Below are positions 1-7,351 of a DNA stretch of 7,994 nt, in pieces. The notes beneath the pieces were generated by a model. It saw only the letters and a list, made by a program, of their open reading frames with translations, ran no database searches and was not told the origin of the DNA. Each line of letters opens with the position of its first letter. Positions within the stretch are counted from its first letter, which is position 1. The stretch is from the NCBI GenBank assembly GCA_038255145.1, contig JBBSLP010000115.1, positions 1-7,994 of the forward strand. Reading direction: 5' to 3'. This DNA is from WHTX01 sp038255145. Lineage in GTDB: Bacteria > Actinomycetota > Acidimicrobiia > Acidimicrobiales > CAIXPF01. Position numbers and translations under genes: made by a program.

Positions 1-23
1 CCGGACGCGGCCAGACTGGAGGC

Positions 24-992
24 GTGGACGACTTCGTCGTGGCCCGCAACCCCGAGGAGGGGTCGACGCTGCCGTTCCTGGTCCGCCTGCCCCTGGGGAC
101 GGACGGGATCGTGCTCAAGGTCCGGGACACCTGGCCCCGCACGGCCAAGGTGTACTGCCACGCCGCACTGGGCTGGCCGGCCGAGCCCGAGGTGCTCGAA
201 CGGGTGCCGGTTCGATCCTGCGTGCGCCGCGGCGCGGCCATCGACCTGGTGCTCGATCGCGACCGGGAGAACCGCTCCCAGCTGGTCTTCACCACCATCC
301 GGGGCGGGCGGGACGCCATCTTCTGGCAGTCGGCCCGCACCGCCAGCCAGGCCCGACCCAACGTGTCGGTGCCCACCCAGCGGGCGTCGGGCCGCATCCT
401 CGACCTCCTCGTCGACAGCCACGAGCGCTACCCGTGGCGCTTCAGCGCCCAGCAGGCCACCACGCCGCGCCGCGCCCTGGCTGCGGGGGACTACGCCGTG
501 GAAGCCGACGGGACCATCGTGGCCGCCGTCGAGCGCAAGAGCCTGGCTGACCTCGTCGCCACCCTGACCAGCGGCAAGCTGCGCTACCTGCTCGCCGCCC
601 TGGCCGACGTGCCCCGGGCTGCCCTGGTGGTCGAGGACCGCTACTCGGCGGTGTTCAAGCTCGAGCGCGTCCGGCCCGCCGTGGTCGCCGAGGGGCTGGC
701 CGAAGCCCAGGTCCGCTTCCCCGACGTGCCCATCGTCTTCTGTGAGACCCGGCCGCTGGCCCAGGAGTGGACCTATCGCTTCCTCGGCGCCGCCCTCGAC
801 CACCACATGGCCGAGCGACCGGCGCTCGATCGAGCCGCTGCCCTCCCCACCGCAGGCACCCTGGAACCCCGCCAGGCGAGCACGGCGGAGATGCGGGCCT
901 GGGCCATGGGCGAAGGGCTCGAGGTGTCCGCCAAGGGACGCCTGCGGCCCGAGATCCGCGCCGCCTACGACGCCGCCCACCCCCCGCGGTGA
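24..992 (+). CDS. ERCC4-domain nuclease fused to an Lsr2-type DNA-binding tail
   Basis: Probable DNA nuclease or repair-associated protein; the substrate is unknown. Residues about 1-118 are an N-terminal region (DTWPRTAKVYCH, PVRSCVRRGAAIDLVLDR) that I recall as conserved in actinobacterial ERCC4 proteins. Residues about 120-260 are the ERCC4/XPF-like nuclease core: D131 in VDSHER, D156 in AGDY, and the family's catalytic signature at 170-173 (ERKS), followed by TSGKLRYLLAAL and a VVEDRYSAVFK strand. Residues about 285-318 (MRAWAMGEGLEVSAKGRLRP and the following AYDAA) match the C-terminal AT-rich DNA-binding domain of Lsr2. The Lsr2 tail suggests targeting to nucleoid or AT-rich foreign DNA; this is inference. 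The GTG at 24 has GGAGG only one base upstream, too close for a normal ribosome site. The frame is open to the left edge, so the true start may be outside the window. The gene converges on the regulator gene with a 30-bp gap. Confidence 0.9.
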   Translation: MDDFVVARNPEEGSTLPFLVRLPLGTDGIVLKVRDTWPRTAKVYCHAALGWPAEPEVLERVPVRSCVRRGAAIDLVLDRDRENRSQLVFTTIRGGRDAIFWQSARTASQARPNVSVPTQRASGRILDLLVDSHERYPWRFSAQQATTPRRALAAGDYAVEADGTIVAAVERKSLADLVATLTSGKLRYLLAALADVPRAALVVEDRYSAVFKLERVRPAVVAEGLAEAQVRFPDVPIVFCETRPLAQEWTYRFLGAALDHHMAERPALDRAAALPTAGTLEPRQASTAEMRAWAMGEGLEVSAKGRLRPEIRAAYDAAHPPR

Positions 993-997
993 ACGGG

Positions 998-1012
998 GAG
1001 GCGGGCCGCCTC
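998..1012. terminator. Short GC hairpin between convergent genes
   Basis: GAGGCGG and CCGCCTC form a perfect inverted repeat around a single G, or six pairs with a GGC loop. It sits in the 30-bp gap between the stop codon of the ERCC4 gene (992) and the stop of the regulator on the other strand (1023). Position and symmetry suit a bidirectional terminator. There is no T-run on either side, so it is not a classical intrinsic terminator; U-less hairpins have been proposed in actinobacteria. Confidence 0.45.
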
Positions 1013-1022
1013 GGTCGACCGG

Positions 1023-4000
1023 TCAGACAGGGGGGCCCGACATGGGGGCGACGGCCAGGCGGCTGGCGCCCCGGGTGGTGCGCCGCACCTGGCGGATGGC
1101 GACGTCGAGCGACATGACCAGGGTGTCCGGCAGCCGCTCGGCCAGCAGGTCCCCCAGGCCCACCCCAGGCGGGAGCATGACGAAGCGATAGCCCAGGCGG
1201 GCCCGTTCGGCCTGGGCCGAGGCGGCCACCCGTCGACCGAAGGCCTCGGCCCCGGCGCGGGCGGCCACCAGGGCCAGGACCTCCAGCGCATCGACGACCA
1301 GCAGGGGGAAGCCCCCGGCCACGGCGGCGTCGAGCATGGCCCGAGCCTCGGAGGCGGCCTCATCCAGCGACCCCTCGACGAGCGCGATCTGGGCCCAGCT
1401 GTGGTGCAGCACCGGGTGCAGGATCGGCACCTCCCCCATGGTGGCCACGATCGAGGCCGCCCCGGAGGCCAGGGACCGGGCCTCGTCGACACGGCCGCAA
1501 CCCAACAGCGCCCGGGTGAGCAGGGCGACGCGGTTCACCCGGCTCAGGGGACTGACGGCCGCCTCGGCCCAGAATCGCGTCGCTGCGTCGGCGGCCAGGT
1601 CGACCTCACCGTCGGCCAGCGCCCGGGCCAGGGTCACCGAGGTGACCAGGTTGCCGAGGACGGCGAAGGGCTCCTGGCTCGACCAGGCGACGGCACGGCC
1701 CATGAGGGGGGCCGCGCCGTGCAGCAGGGCGGTCTGGGCCAGCGCCGACGCCGCCGTCACCGAGAAGGACGGGTCCCGGGGAGTTGCTGCCGATCCGAAG
1801 CTGGCGGCCTCGGCCAGGCGACCGCGGTACAGCGCGACGTGGAGCGCAGCGGCATAGCCGTTGCCCACCGTGTCCACGGTGAAGTCGACGCCCCGGCGGC
1901 GGGCCACGGCGGCCAGCACGTCGAGCCATCGCTGGGCTTCGTCGACGCGACCGGCCACGGACAGCATGTAGGCGGTGAAGCCCACGTAGACCGAGGTCTC
2001 GACGTCATCGCCGCCCTCGGCGATGGCGGCGGCGTAGGCCAGGATGGGATCGAGGTCACCCCGGTAGGCGGGGATCATGGCCCGACCCCGGTGCAGCCAG
2101 CCCCGGGCCCGACGGTGCCCGGGGCCCAGGTGGCGCTCGACGTCGGCGGAGACGCTGGCCACGTCGAGGCCGGCGCCCGTGGCCGCAGCCATCGACGCGG
2201 CCACAGCCACGGCCCAGTCCCCGGCCAGCTCGCCGTGACGATCGAAGGCCATGAGCCACGCCCACGTGTCGGCGAAGTCCCGGTCGTGACCGAGCGAGGA
2301 GCGCAGGCTGGCCAACCCCGCGCACATCTGCAGCGCGTGGACCGGCGAGCGGTCACGGGCCCAGGCCAGGGCGGTGACGACATCGGGCATGGCCTGCTGC
2401 ACCGGGCCCCGGTCCAGCCCGAAGCGTCCCTCTCCCACCTCGGTGCACCACCGCGCCCAGTAGCGGGCGTGCCCGGCCCGGGCCTCAACGAGCTCGTCGG
2501 ACCCCCGCCAGCGAGCGGCGCAGAACTGGCGGATGGTCTCGAGCAACCGATGGCGCTCGCGGCGGACCGGGCCCTCGTCGTGCTGCACGAGGCTCTTGGC
2601 CACCAGCCGGCGCAGGAGGGCCGACGTCCGCCGCTGTAGTTCGCCACCCTCGCCGCCTCCATCCCCGCCGTCCCTAGCCCCGCCGCCCCCTGCCCCGCCG
2701 TCCCCCGGTCCGATGACGGCCGCCGCGGCTTCCAGCGTGAACGGTGCCGCGAACACGGTCAGGCGAGCCAGGGCGGTGGCGTCAGCCGGCGTGAGCTGGT
2801 CGACGCTCCACGCGATCGATGCCGCCAGGGTGGCGTGGCGGGCCAACGTCGTCCCCGTGCGCTGGTCGAGCACGGCGAAGGCATCGTCGAGGTCGTGGGC
2901 CAGCCGGTCCACGGGGAGGGCCCGGGCCCGGGCCGCCGCCAGCTCGACAGCCAGCGGCATCCCGTCGAGGCGGGCGCAGATGGCCCGGATGGCGGGCACG
3001 TCGCCATCGACGGGAACCCACCGGGGGTGGGCATCGCCGGCGCGCTCGAGGAACAACCGGGGAGCGTCGAAGGTGGCCAACTCGTCGAGCGTCATGGCAC
3101 CGAGCCCGGACGGGGGCCGGGCCAGGGACGGGACCCGCCACACCACCTCGCCAGCCAACCCCAGCGCCTCGCGGCTGGTCACCAGGGCCCGGACCTGACC
3201 GCACCGGTGCAGGACGGCGTCGAGCACGGTGGCCACGGCATCGAGGACGTGCTCGGCGTTGTCGACCACGACGAGGACGGGCCCGGCGTCGGCCAGCCGA
3301 CCCACCAGCTGCTCGACGGGGTCCCGGCCCGGGACCGGGTGGAGCCCAGCGGCCAGGGCCACCCGGGCCGCGACCTGCGTGGGGTCCACCTCGGACGCCA
3401 GCTCCACCCACCAGGTGCCCCCGGTGTGCCCGTCGACGAGACCGCGGGCCACCGCCAGGGCCAGGCGGGTCTTGCCGCACCCCCCCGCCCCGGTCAGCGT
3501 GACCAGCCGATGCCGCCCCACGAGGGTGGTCACCTCGGGCACCTCGACGTCGCGGCCGACGAAGGTGCTGATGGGGGTGGGCAGGTCCGGTGCCCGCGGC
3601 CCGCGCTGGGCGCCCGGCGACCGCGCCGAGGTCGGGGTTCCGACGAGCCTGGTACGGGGTCCGGCGAGCTCGGCCCGGTCGGGGATCGGCCCTCCCAGGC
3701 TGCGAGGCAGGGGGAGGCCGACGGCGATGGCCCGTTCGAGGGCGACGATGGCGGCCGAGGGCTCGGTGCCCACCTCGTCGAGCAGGAAGGACCGGTAGGC
3801 CTGGAAGGCCCGCAAGGCGTCGGTGCGTCGGCCGGACTCGGCCAGGGCCCGCAACAGCAGTGCCCGGGGCTCGTCGCGGAAGGGCTGCTCGGCCATGAGC
3901 GGCTCGACCCTGGCGATGGCTTCGGACCAGGCCCCGGCGTCGAGCAGCCGCCGGGCCAGGTCCTCGATGGCTCCGGCCCGCCGTTCACCGAGGCGGCGCG

Positions 4001-4409
4001 ACTCGGCCATGGCCCACCCCTCGTGGGCGAACTCCTCGTAGGCGGGCCCACGCCACAGGGACAGGGCGTCGGCCAGCGCACGGCGGACCCGGGCCGGGTC
4101 GGGGGTCGAGCGGGCCCCGTCCACGAGCTGCTCGAAGCGCCGGGCGTCGACGTCCGTGGCCCGGACGCCGTACCCCGGGGGTTCGGTCACGAGGGCATCG
4201 GCGCCCAGCAGGCGGCGGAGTCGGCTGATCGACGTGCGCAGCGCGCCCGGCGACAGCCCCAGGTGGTGGGCCAGGCTGTCGGCGGGGACGACGGTGCCGG
4301 CGCGCAGGACCAGCAGGGCGGCCAGGCGCCGCTGGGGCGCACTGCCCAGACCGATCCGGGTCCCGTTCGCGTCGAGCACCTGGAGCGGTCCGAGGACCGC
4401 GAAGTCCAT
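1023..4409 (-). CDS. AfsR/SARP-type transcriptional regulator with BTAD, STAND ATPase and TPR-like region
   Basis: Large cytoplasmic transcription regulator of about 1128 residues. In order from the ATG: an OmpR-like winged helix at about 1-88 (DFAVLGPLQV, ALRTSISRLRRLLGAD, PPGYGVRA); a bacterial transcriptional activation domain (BTAD) at about 88-230; a linker; then a STAND/NB-ARC ATPase with Walker A GAGGCGKT (307-314), Walker B VLVVVDN (378-384), a sensor-like VTSRE (410-414), the GxP motif DGMPLAVELAAA (482-493) and LLETIRQF. The rest (about 640-1128) is alpha-helical and TPR-like. No C-terminal LuxR helix-turn-helix is visible. Proteins of this class bind direct repeats in target promoters through the winged helix and are switched by the ATPase and ligand or partner binding at the repeats; target and ligand are unknown here. 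I chose the ATG at 4409 over the GTG at 4436 because the domain begins at once and AGGGGGG lies just upstream. Oddity: residues 567-589 are almost only Gly, Asp, Ala and Glu, inserted after the ATPase. It lies downstream of, and co-oriented with, the secreted CAP protein gene. Confidence 0.93.
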   Translation of the reverse strand: MDFAVLGPLQVLDANGTRIGLGSAPQRRLAALLVLRAGTVVPADSLAHHLGLSPGALRTSISRLRRLLGADALVTEPPGYGVRATDVDARRFEQLVDGARSTPDPARVRRALADALSLWRGPAYEEFAHEGWAMAESRRLGERRAGAIEDLARRLLDAGAWSEAIARVEPLMAEQPFRDEPRALLLRALAESGRRTDALRAFQAYRSFLLDEVGTEPSAAIVALERAIAVGLPLPRSLGGPIPDRAELAGPRTRLVGTPTSARSPGAQRGPRAPDLPTPISTFVGRDVEVPEVTTLVGRHRLVTLTGAGGCGKTRLALAVARGLVDGHTGGTWWVELASEVDPTQVAARVALAAGLHPVPGRDPVEQLVGRLADAGPVLVVVDNAEHVLDAVATVLDAVLHRCGQVRALVTSREALGLAGEVVWRVPSLARPPSGLGAMTLDELATFDAPRLFLERAGDAHPRWVPVDGDVPAIRAICARLDGMPLAVELAAARARALPVDRLAHDLDDAFAVLDQRTGTTLARHATLAASIAWSVDQLTPADATALARLTVFAAPFTLEAAAAVIGPGDGGAGGGGARDGGDGGGEGGELQRRTSALLRRLVAKSLVQHDEGPVRRERHRLLETIRQFCAARWRGSDELVEARAGHARYWARWCTEVGEGRFGLDRGPVQQAMPDVVTALAWARDRSPVHALQMCAGLASLRSSLGHDRDFADTWAWLMAFDRHGELAGDWAVAVAASMAAATGAGLDVASVSADVERHLGPGHRRARGWLHRGRAMIPAYRGDLDPILAYAAAIAEGGDDVETSVYVGFTAYMLSVAGRVDEAQRWLDVLAAVARRRGVDFTVDTVGNGYAAALHVALYRGRLAEAASFGSAATPRDPSFSVTAASALAQTALLHGAAPLMGRAVAWSSQEPFAVLGNLVTSVTLARALADGEVDLAADAATRFWAEAAVSPLSRVNRVALLTRALLGCGRVDEARSLASGAASIVATMGEVPILHPVLHHSWAQIALVEGSLDEAASEARAMLDAAVAGGFPLLVVDALEVLALVAARAGAEAFGRRVAASAQAERARLGYRFVMLPPGVGLGDLLAERLPDTLVMSLDVAIRQVRRTTRGASRLAVAPMSGPPV

Positions 4410-4413
4410 CCGT

Positions 4414-4420
4414 CCCCCCT
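4414..4420 (-). promoter_or_regulatory. Ribosome binding site of the AfsR-like gene
   Basis: On the minus strand AGGGGGG precedes the ATG at 4409 with a four-base spacer. It is a purine-rich Shine-Dalgarno-like stretch and decides this ATG over the in-frame GTG at 4436, which has no comparable motif. Confidence 0.55.
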
Positions 4421-4441
4421 GGCCCTCCGTCCACACCGGAT

Positions 4442-4477
4442 GTGGCGGCTGTCACAACGACAGGCAGGCGGCGCCAC
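4442..4477. other. Nested inverted repeat upstream of the regulator gene
   Basis: An outer pair GTGGCG (4442-4447) and CGCCAC (4472-4477) encloses an inner perfect pair CTGTC (4449-4453) and GACAG (4459-4463) with loop ACAAC. The inner and outer stems are separated by one base on one side and eight on the other. It lies in the 118-bp gap between the CAP gene stop and the regulator start, 33-68 bases upstream of the ATG. It could be an operator, a 5' UTR structure or a weak terminator of the CAP transcript. No T-run follows it. I see no convincing -10/-35 pair here. Confidence 0.35.
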
Positions 4478-4527
4478 CCTAGATCGCCCCCGCCAGTGGG
4501 GACGGGACGAAGGATCAGGCCGGTTGA

Positions 4528-7218
4528 TCAGGTGATGGCGACCTGGTCGACGAAGCCGGCGTCAGCGCCCACGGACACGGACTCGTCCTTCGTGTAGCTC
4601 CAGCGAACGACATGGGCACCGGCACCCACCGTGACCGTTCGCTGCTGCCAGTCGACGGGACCGGAGATGCCGGCGAAGGGAGCCACCCCGTCGACCTCGA
4701 CGGTGAGGAAATCGAATGTGGCTTCCGACTCGACCTTCCACCAGAAGCTGACCGTGGCCGGCCCGGTCACCGTGGTCTCCAGGCGGCTGACCCCGTTGTC
4801 GACGACGGCACCGCTGCGGGCGGCGTCGACACCGTCGTGGGTCACCGCGGTCTGGCTGGCCCACGGGGCGCCGCCCGAGGTGGTCAGGGCCCGACCGGTG
4901 ACGTCGACGGCCTGGGCCAGGGCATCAGCGGCGACCGGGGGCGCCGTCGGCGGTCCGGCCGGTGGGGCGGCGACTGCGGTGAGGGTCACCTGGTCGACCC
5001 AGCCCGCGTCCTGGCCGACCGCGACCGAACCGTCCTTGCTGTAGTGGAACTGCAGCCTGTGGGCGCCGGCGGGCACGTCGATGGTCCGCTGCTGCCAGTC
5101 GACGCTGCCCGAGATGCCGGCGAAGGGCTCGGTGCCGTCGAGCTCGACGGTGAGGAAGTCGAACGTCGGCTCCGAGTCGACCTTCCACCAGAACGACACG
5201 ATGGCGGGGCCGGTCACGTTGGCTCCGACCAGGGTGCTGCGCTGGCTGTCGGTGATGGTGCCGCTGCGGGCAGCGTCGACCCCATCGTGGGTGGTGGCCG
5301 CCTGCCCCGTCCACGGCTGGTCACCAGCGGTGGACCAGTTGATGCCGAAGTTCTCCAAGGCCGTGGCCAGGAGGATGGGCCCTACGGGCGGCGGTGCCGT
5401 GACCGGCGGGGCCGTGACCGGGGGAGCGGTCACCGGGGGCGCGGTCACCGGGGGTGCCGTGGTCGGCGGGGCCACCGGCGCTGGAGGGGTCACCCGCTTG
5501 GTCGCGCTCCAGTCGCCGAACACCGGGCCGAAGGACTGGGCCCGCACGGCGATGTCGAGCGTGGCGCCGTCAGCAGGGGTCACCGTCAGGGTGGGGTCGG
5601 GGCGGATGTCGGCCACCGTGGCCACACCCTCGAAGGTGTTGGTGAACCCGATGTCGTCGAGGTACCAGCCCTCGCTGCCGCAACAGCCCCAGTTGCCGGT
5701 GCCCGCGGGCACGACGCGGAAGCGCAGCTGGACGAGCCGGCCGGCGAACCGTCCCAGAGGGACGCTCCGGTCGCCGAAGGCGGCGTCATCGGTCGAGCGC
5801 TCGGTGAAGATGGTGGTCCACTCGCCGCCGTCCACCGAAGCCTGGACGGTGGCCGTCACGTTGGCCAGGCGCTGGGCCCGGGCCTTGAAGGTCAGCTGGC
5901 CGTCGGCCGTGGGGACCACGAAGCGCTTCATGGTCAGGGTCTCGGTGCCCGACGCCGGTGCCCGCTGGTCCTGGCCGATGGTGAGGCGGAAGCTCTTCGT
6001 GCCCGAGGCGGACAGGTTCGTGGCCACCGGGTCATAGGCGTCGACCACGGCGTCGAAGCCGGCCAACCCCGCCTCGGCACCGTCGGCGGCCGGTGCCGGG
6101 GTCAGCCTGGTCGTGCGCCACTGGTAGCCCGTGGCGTTGGGGACGGCGTTGGCGGTGTACGTGGCGGGGGCGCCGATGGCCGGGGCATCGGGACCGCTCA
6201 CGACCAGCGGCGTGCGGGCCGGATCGGCCACGGCGGGGTCGAACACGGTGACGTCGTAGGTGAACATCTGCGGGGCCCCGTCCACCACCACGTTGGCCAC
6301 GGTCACGGTGATGCGGTCGTCGTTGGCGGGCCGGGGCCACGACGCGTCACGGGTCAGTCCGTCGGCCAGCCACACCAGGCCCGGGCCTGCCCAATCGATC
6401 CGGCTGATGATGCTGCTGGCGACGGGGGTGCCACCCCGGCTCATGGTCACGGTGGCGTTGGCGAAGTCGGCACCGGGCCGCACGAAGGACCACTTGGCCC
6501 AGGTGGTCTGGTAGGGAGCGAAGCCCGGCGCGGGCCAGGCCACGAAGCCGTCCCGCATCGGCTCCCGCACCGGCGACGGATTGCCCTCCATGTACTGGGC
6601 CTCGCTGGCCGACCAGGTGGGGCCGGAGGGGATGCTGCCCGAGCCCATGCGCAGGTTCTGGGGGTTCATCATGTTGCGCCGGTGGCCGACCTCGGGGGCG
6701 GCGGCACCGCCGTCCCGCATCAGCTGATCGATGGACGGGGGGCCGGTGTTGCCCAGGGTCAGGTTGGCGCTCGAGCCGTCGGCCCCGAGCTGGGTCCAGC
6801 ACCGTGACGTGCGCGGCGGGTCGTGGCTGAGCGCACCGGCGGCGCTCTGGATGAGGGCTGCGGCCTGGGCCTTGGCGTTGTTCTCGGCCGTGAAGACCAC
6901 GTCGGAGCGGACACCGGACATGGCCCGGAACCAGTTGATGCGGGTCAGGGTGGCCTCGAGGTAGTCGGCGGAGACGGTGCCGGCCTGGCACTGGGCCACG
7001 TTGCCCGTCCAGCCGGGCTCGACCCCGTTCGAGGCCTCGTGCACCTCGAGGTAGAAGCGACGGACCGCCTCGCGGTTGGTGACATCGACGACGAAAGGCC
7101 CCACGGGCGTCGTCGCGCCGGCCGGCGCGGCGACGGTGGCCACGGCGATGGTGCCGACGACGAGAGCGAAGGCGACGAGCACCGCCGATCGCCTGGTCCT
7201 GGAGCGGATGCGCGCCAT
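4528..7218 (-). CDS. Secreted multidomain CAP/SCP-family protein with tandem jelly-roll modules
   Basis: Predicted secreted protein of 896 residues; molecular role unknown. A Sec signal peptide spans residues 1-35 (MARIRSRTRR, a hydrophobic run, then AGA before TTP). Residues about 45-200 carry a CAP/SCP domain: INWFRAMSGV, an Ala-rich helix, SHDPP (His132) and VGHRRNMMNP (His179). The usual GEN segment reads SSANL, so the CAP acidic/His tetrad looks incomplete. An Ig-like or PKD-like stretch follows at about 336-375 (ATYTANAVPNATGYQW), then a MAM-like beta-sandwich at about 430-530 (VQLRFRVVPAG, NWGCCGSEGWYLDDIGF). A Pro/Thr linker of TAPPV repeats (about 577-612) leads to two tandem jelly-roll modules ending at the C-terminus. 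No LPXTG signal or membrane anchor follows, so it is probably released or binds a surface ligand. The ATG at 7218 is preferred to the TTG at 7263 because it begins the signal peptide and has GGGGGA upstream. It precedes the AfsR-like gene by 118 bp on the same strand. Adhesion, carbohydrate binding or hydrolase-like function would be guesses. Confidence 0.88.
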   Translation of the reverse strand: MARIRSRTRRSAVLVAFALVVGTIAVATVAAPAGATTPVGPFVVDVTNREAVRRFYLEVHEASNGVEPGWTGNVAQCQAGTVSADYLEATLTRINWFRAMSGVRSDVVFTAENNAKAQAAALIQSAAGALSHDPPRTSRCWTQLGADGSSANLTLGNTGPPSIDQLMRDGGAAAPEVGHRRNMMNPQNLRMGSGSIPSGPTWSASEAQYMEGNPSPVREPMRDGFVAWPAPGFAPYQTTWAKWSFVRPGADFANATVTMSRGGTPVASSIISRIDWAGPGLVWLADGLTRDASWPRPANDDRITVTVANVVVDGAPQMFTYDVTVFDPAVADPARTPLVVSGPDAPAIGAPATYTANAVPNATGYQWRTTRLTPAPAADGAEAGLAGFDAVVDAYDPVATNLSASGTKSFRLTIGQDQRAPASGTETLTMKRFVVPTADGQLTFKARAQRLANVTATVQASVDGGEWTTIFTERSTDDAAFGDRSVPLGRFAGRLVQLRFRVVPAGTGNWGCCGSEGWYLDDIGFTNTFEGVATVADIRPDPTLTVTPADGATLDIAVRAQSFGPVFGDWSATKRVTPPAPVAPPTTAPPVTAPPVTAPPVTAPPVTAPPPVGPILLATALENFGINWSTAGDQPWTGQAATTHDGVDAARSGTITDSQRSTLVGANVTGPAIVSFWWKVDSEPTFDFLTVELDGTEPFAGISGSVDWQQRTIDVPAGAHRLQFHYSKDGSVAVGQDAGWVDQVTLTAVAAPPAGPPTAPPVAADALAQAVDVTGRALTTSGGAPWASQTAVTHDGVDAARSGAVVDNGVSRLETTVTGPATVSFWWKVESEATFDFLTVEVDGVAPFAGISGPVDWQQRTVTVGAGAHVVRWSYTKDESVSVGADAGFVDQVAIT
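4531..4923 (-). repeat. C-terminal jelly-roll module, copy 2
   Basis: About 131 residues at the end of the CAP protein, homologous to the module just before it. Shared blocks are THDGVDAARSG, VSFWWKV, FDFLTVE, PFAGISG, VDWQQRT, AGAH and VDQV. The pattern (FWWKV, an FDFL strand, ISG, DWQQ, then a KD-S-V-G-DAG-VD-V ending) recalls a beta-sandwich module common at the C-termini of large secreted bacterial proteins. Confidence 0.8.
4978..5361 (-). repeat. Jelly-roll module, copy 1
   Basis: About 128 residues, starting after the Pro/Thr linker and joined to copy 2 by a short Pro/Ala linker (APPAGPPTAPPVAAD). By my hand count the second halves are about 70 percent identical to copy 2. Stretches of DNA are nearly identical too, for example around 5088-5128 and 4640-4680. 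This indicates intragenic duplication. Confidence 0.8.
5390..5464 (-). repeat. 15-bp minisatellite encoding the TAPPV linker
   Basis: Five consecutive 15-bp units (5390-5404, 5405-5419, 5420-5434, 5435-5449, 5450-5464), in-frame and encoding Thr-Ala-Pro-Pro-Val type repeats. The units differ at a few mainly third-codon positions, so the protein repeat is kept while the DNA has drifted. It is a flexible extended linker between the MAM-like part and the jelly-roll modules. Confidence 0.85.
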
Positions 7219-7223
7219 GAAGG

Positions 7224-7229
7224 TCCCCC
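7224..7229 (-). promoter_or_regulatory. Ribosome binding site of the CAP protein gene
   Basis: GGGGGA on the minus strand lies five bases before the ATG at 7218. This supports the ATG start over the TTG at 7263. Confidence 0.6.
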
Positions 7230-7250
7230 GGTCTCGCCGCGTCAGAGCTG

Positions 7251-7263
7251 TTGCGCTGCGCAA
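7251..7263. promoter_or_regulatory. Perfect palindrome upstream of the CAP protein gene
   Basis: TTGCGCTGCGCAA is two perfect six-base arms around one T, 33-45 bases upstream of the CAP gene ATG. A related half (TTGCGCGCA) occurs at 7320-7328, about 70 bases further upstream, and a smaller palindrome CTGTTACAG lies at 7278-7286. Location suggests an operator or leader hairpin. The binding protein is unknown, and I see no clear -35/-10 pair to anchor it. Confidence 0.4.
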
Positions 7264-7351
7264 GGGTGCACAGGGGCCTGTTACAGCCGCGCATCACCCC
7301 CACCTGGCTGTATGCAACCTTGCGCGCAGCGTGGCCCTATCTCGACACCGT

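Noticed and set aside
1013..1024. Overlapping palindromes GGTCGACC and GACCGGTC at the regulator stop
   Set aside because: Short GC palindromes are expected by chance at this base composition, and the site has no clear role beyond the neighbouring hairpin.
1401..2639. Long plus-strand open frame opposite the regulator gene
   Set aside because: It is an antisense shadow typical of high-GC DNA: rich in Gly, Pro, His, Gln and Arg with no domain. The minus-strand frame carries recognisable motifs throughout.
2835..4535. Plus-strand open frame of 566 codons opposite the regulator's N-terminal half
   Set aside because: Same shadow effect. The opposite strand encodes winged helix, BTAD and Walker motifs.
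4612..6807. Plus-strand open frame of 731 codons opposite the CAP protein gene
   Set aside because: Low-complexity Gly/His/Arg-rich translation with no motif. The minus strand encodes the secreted domains.
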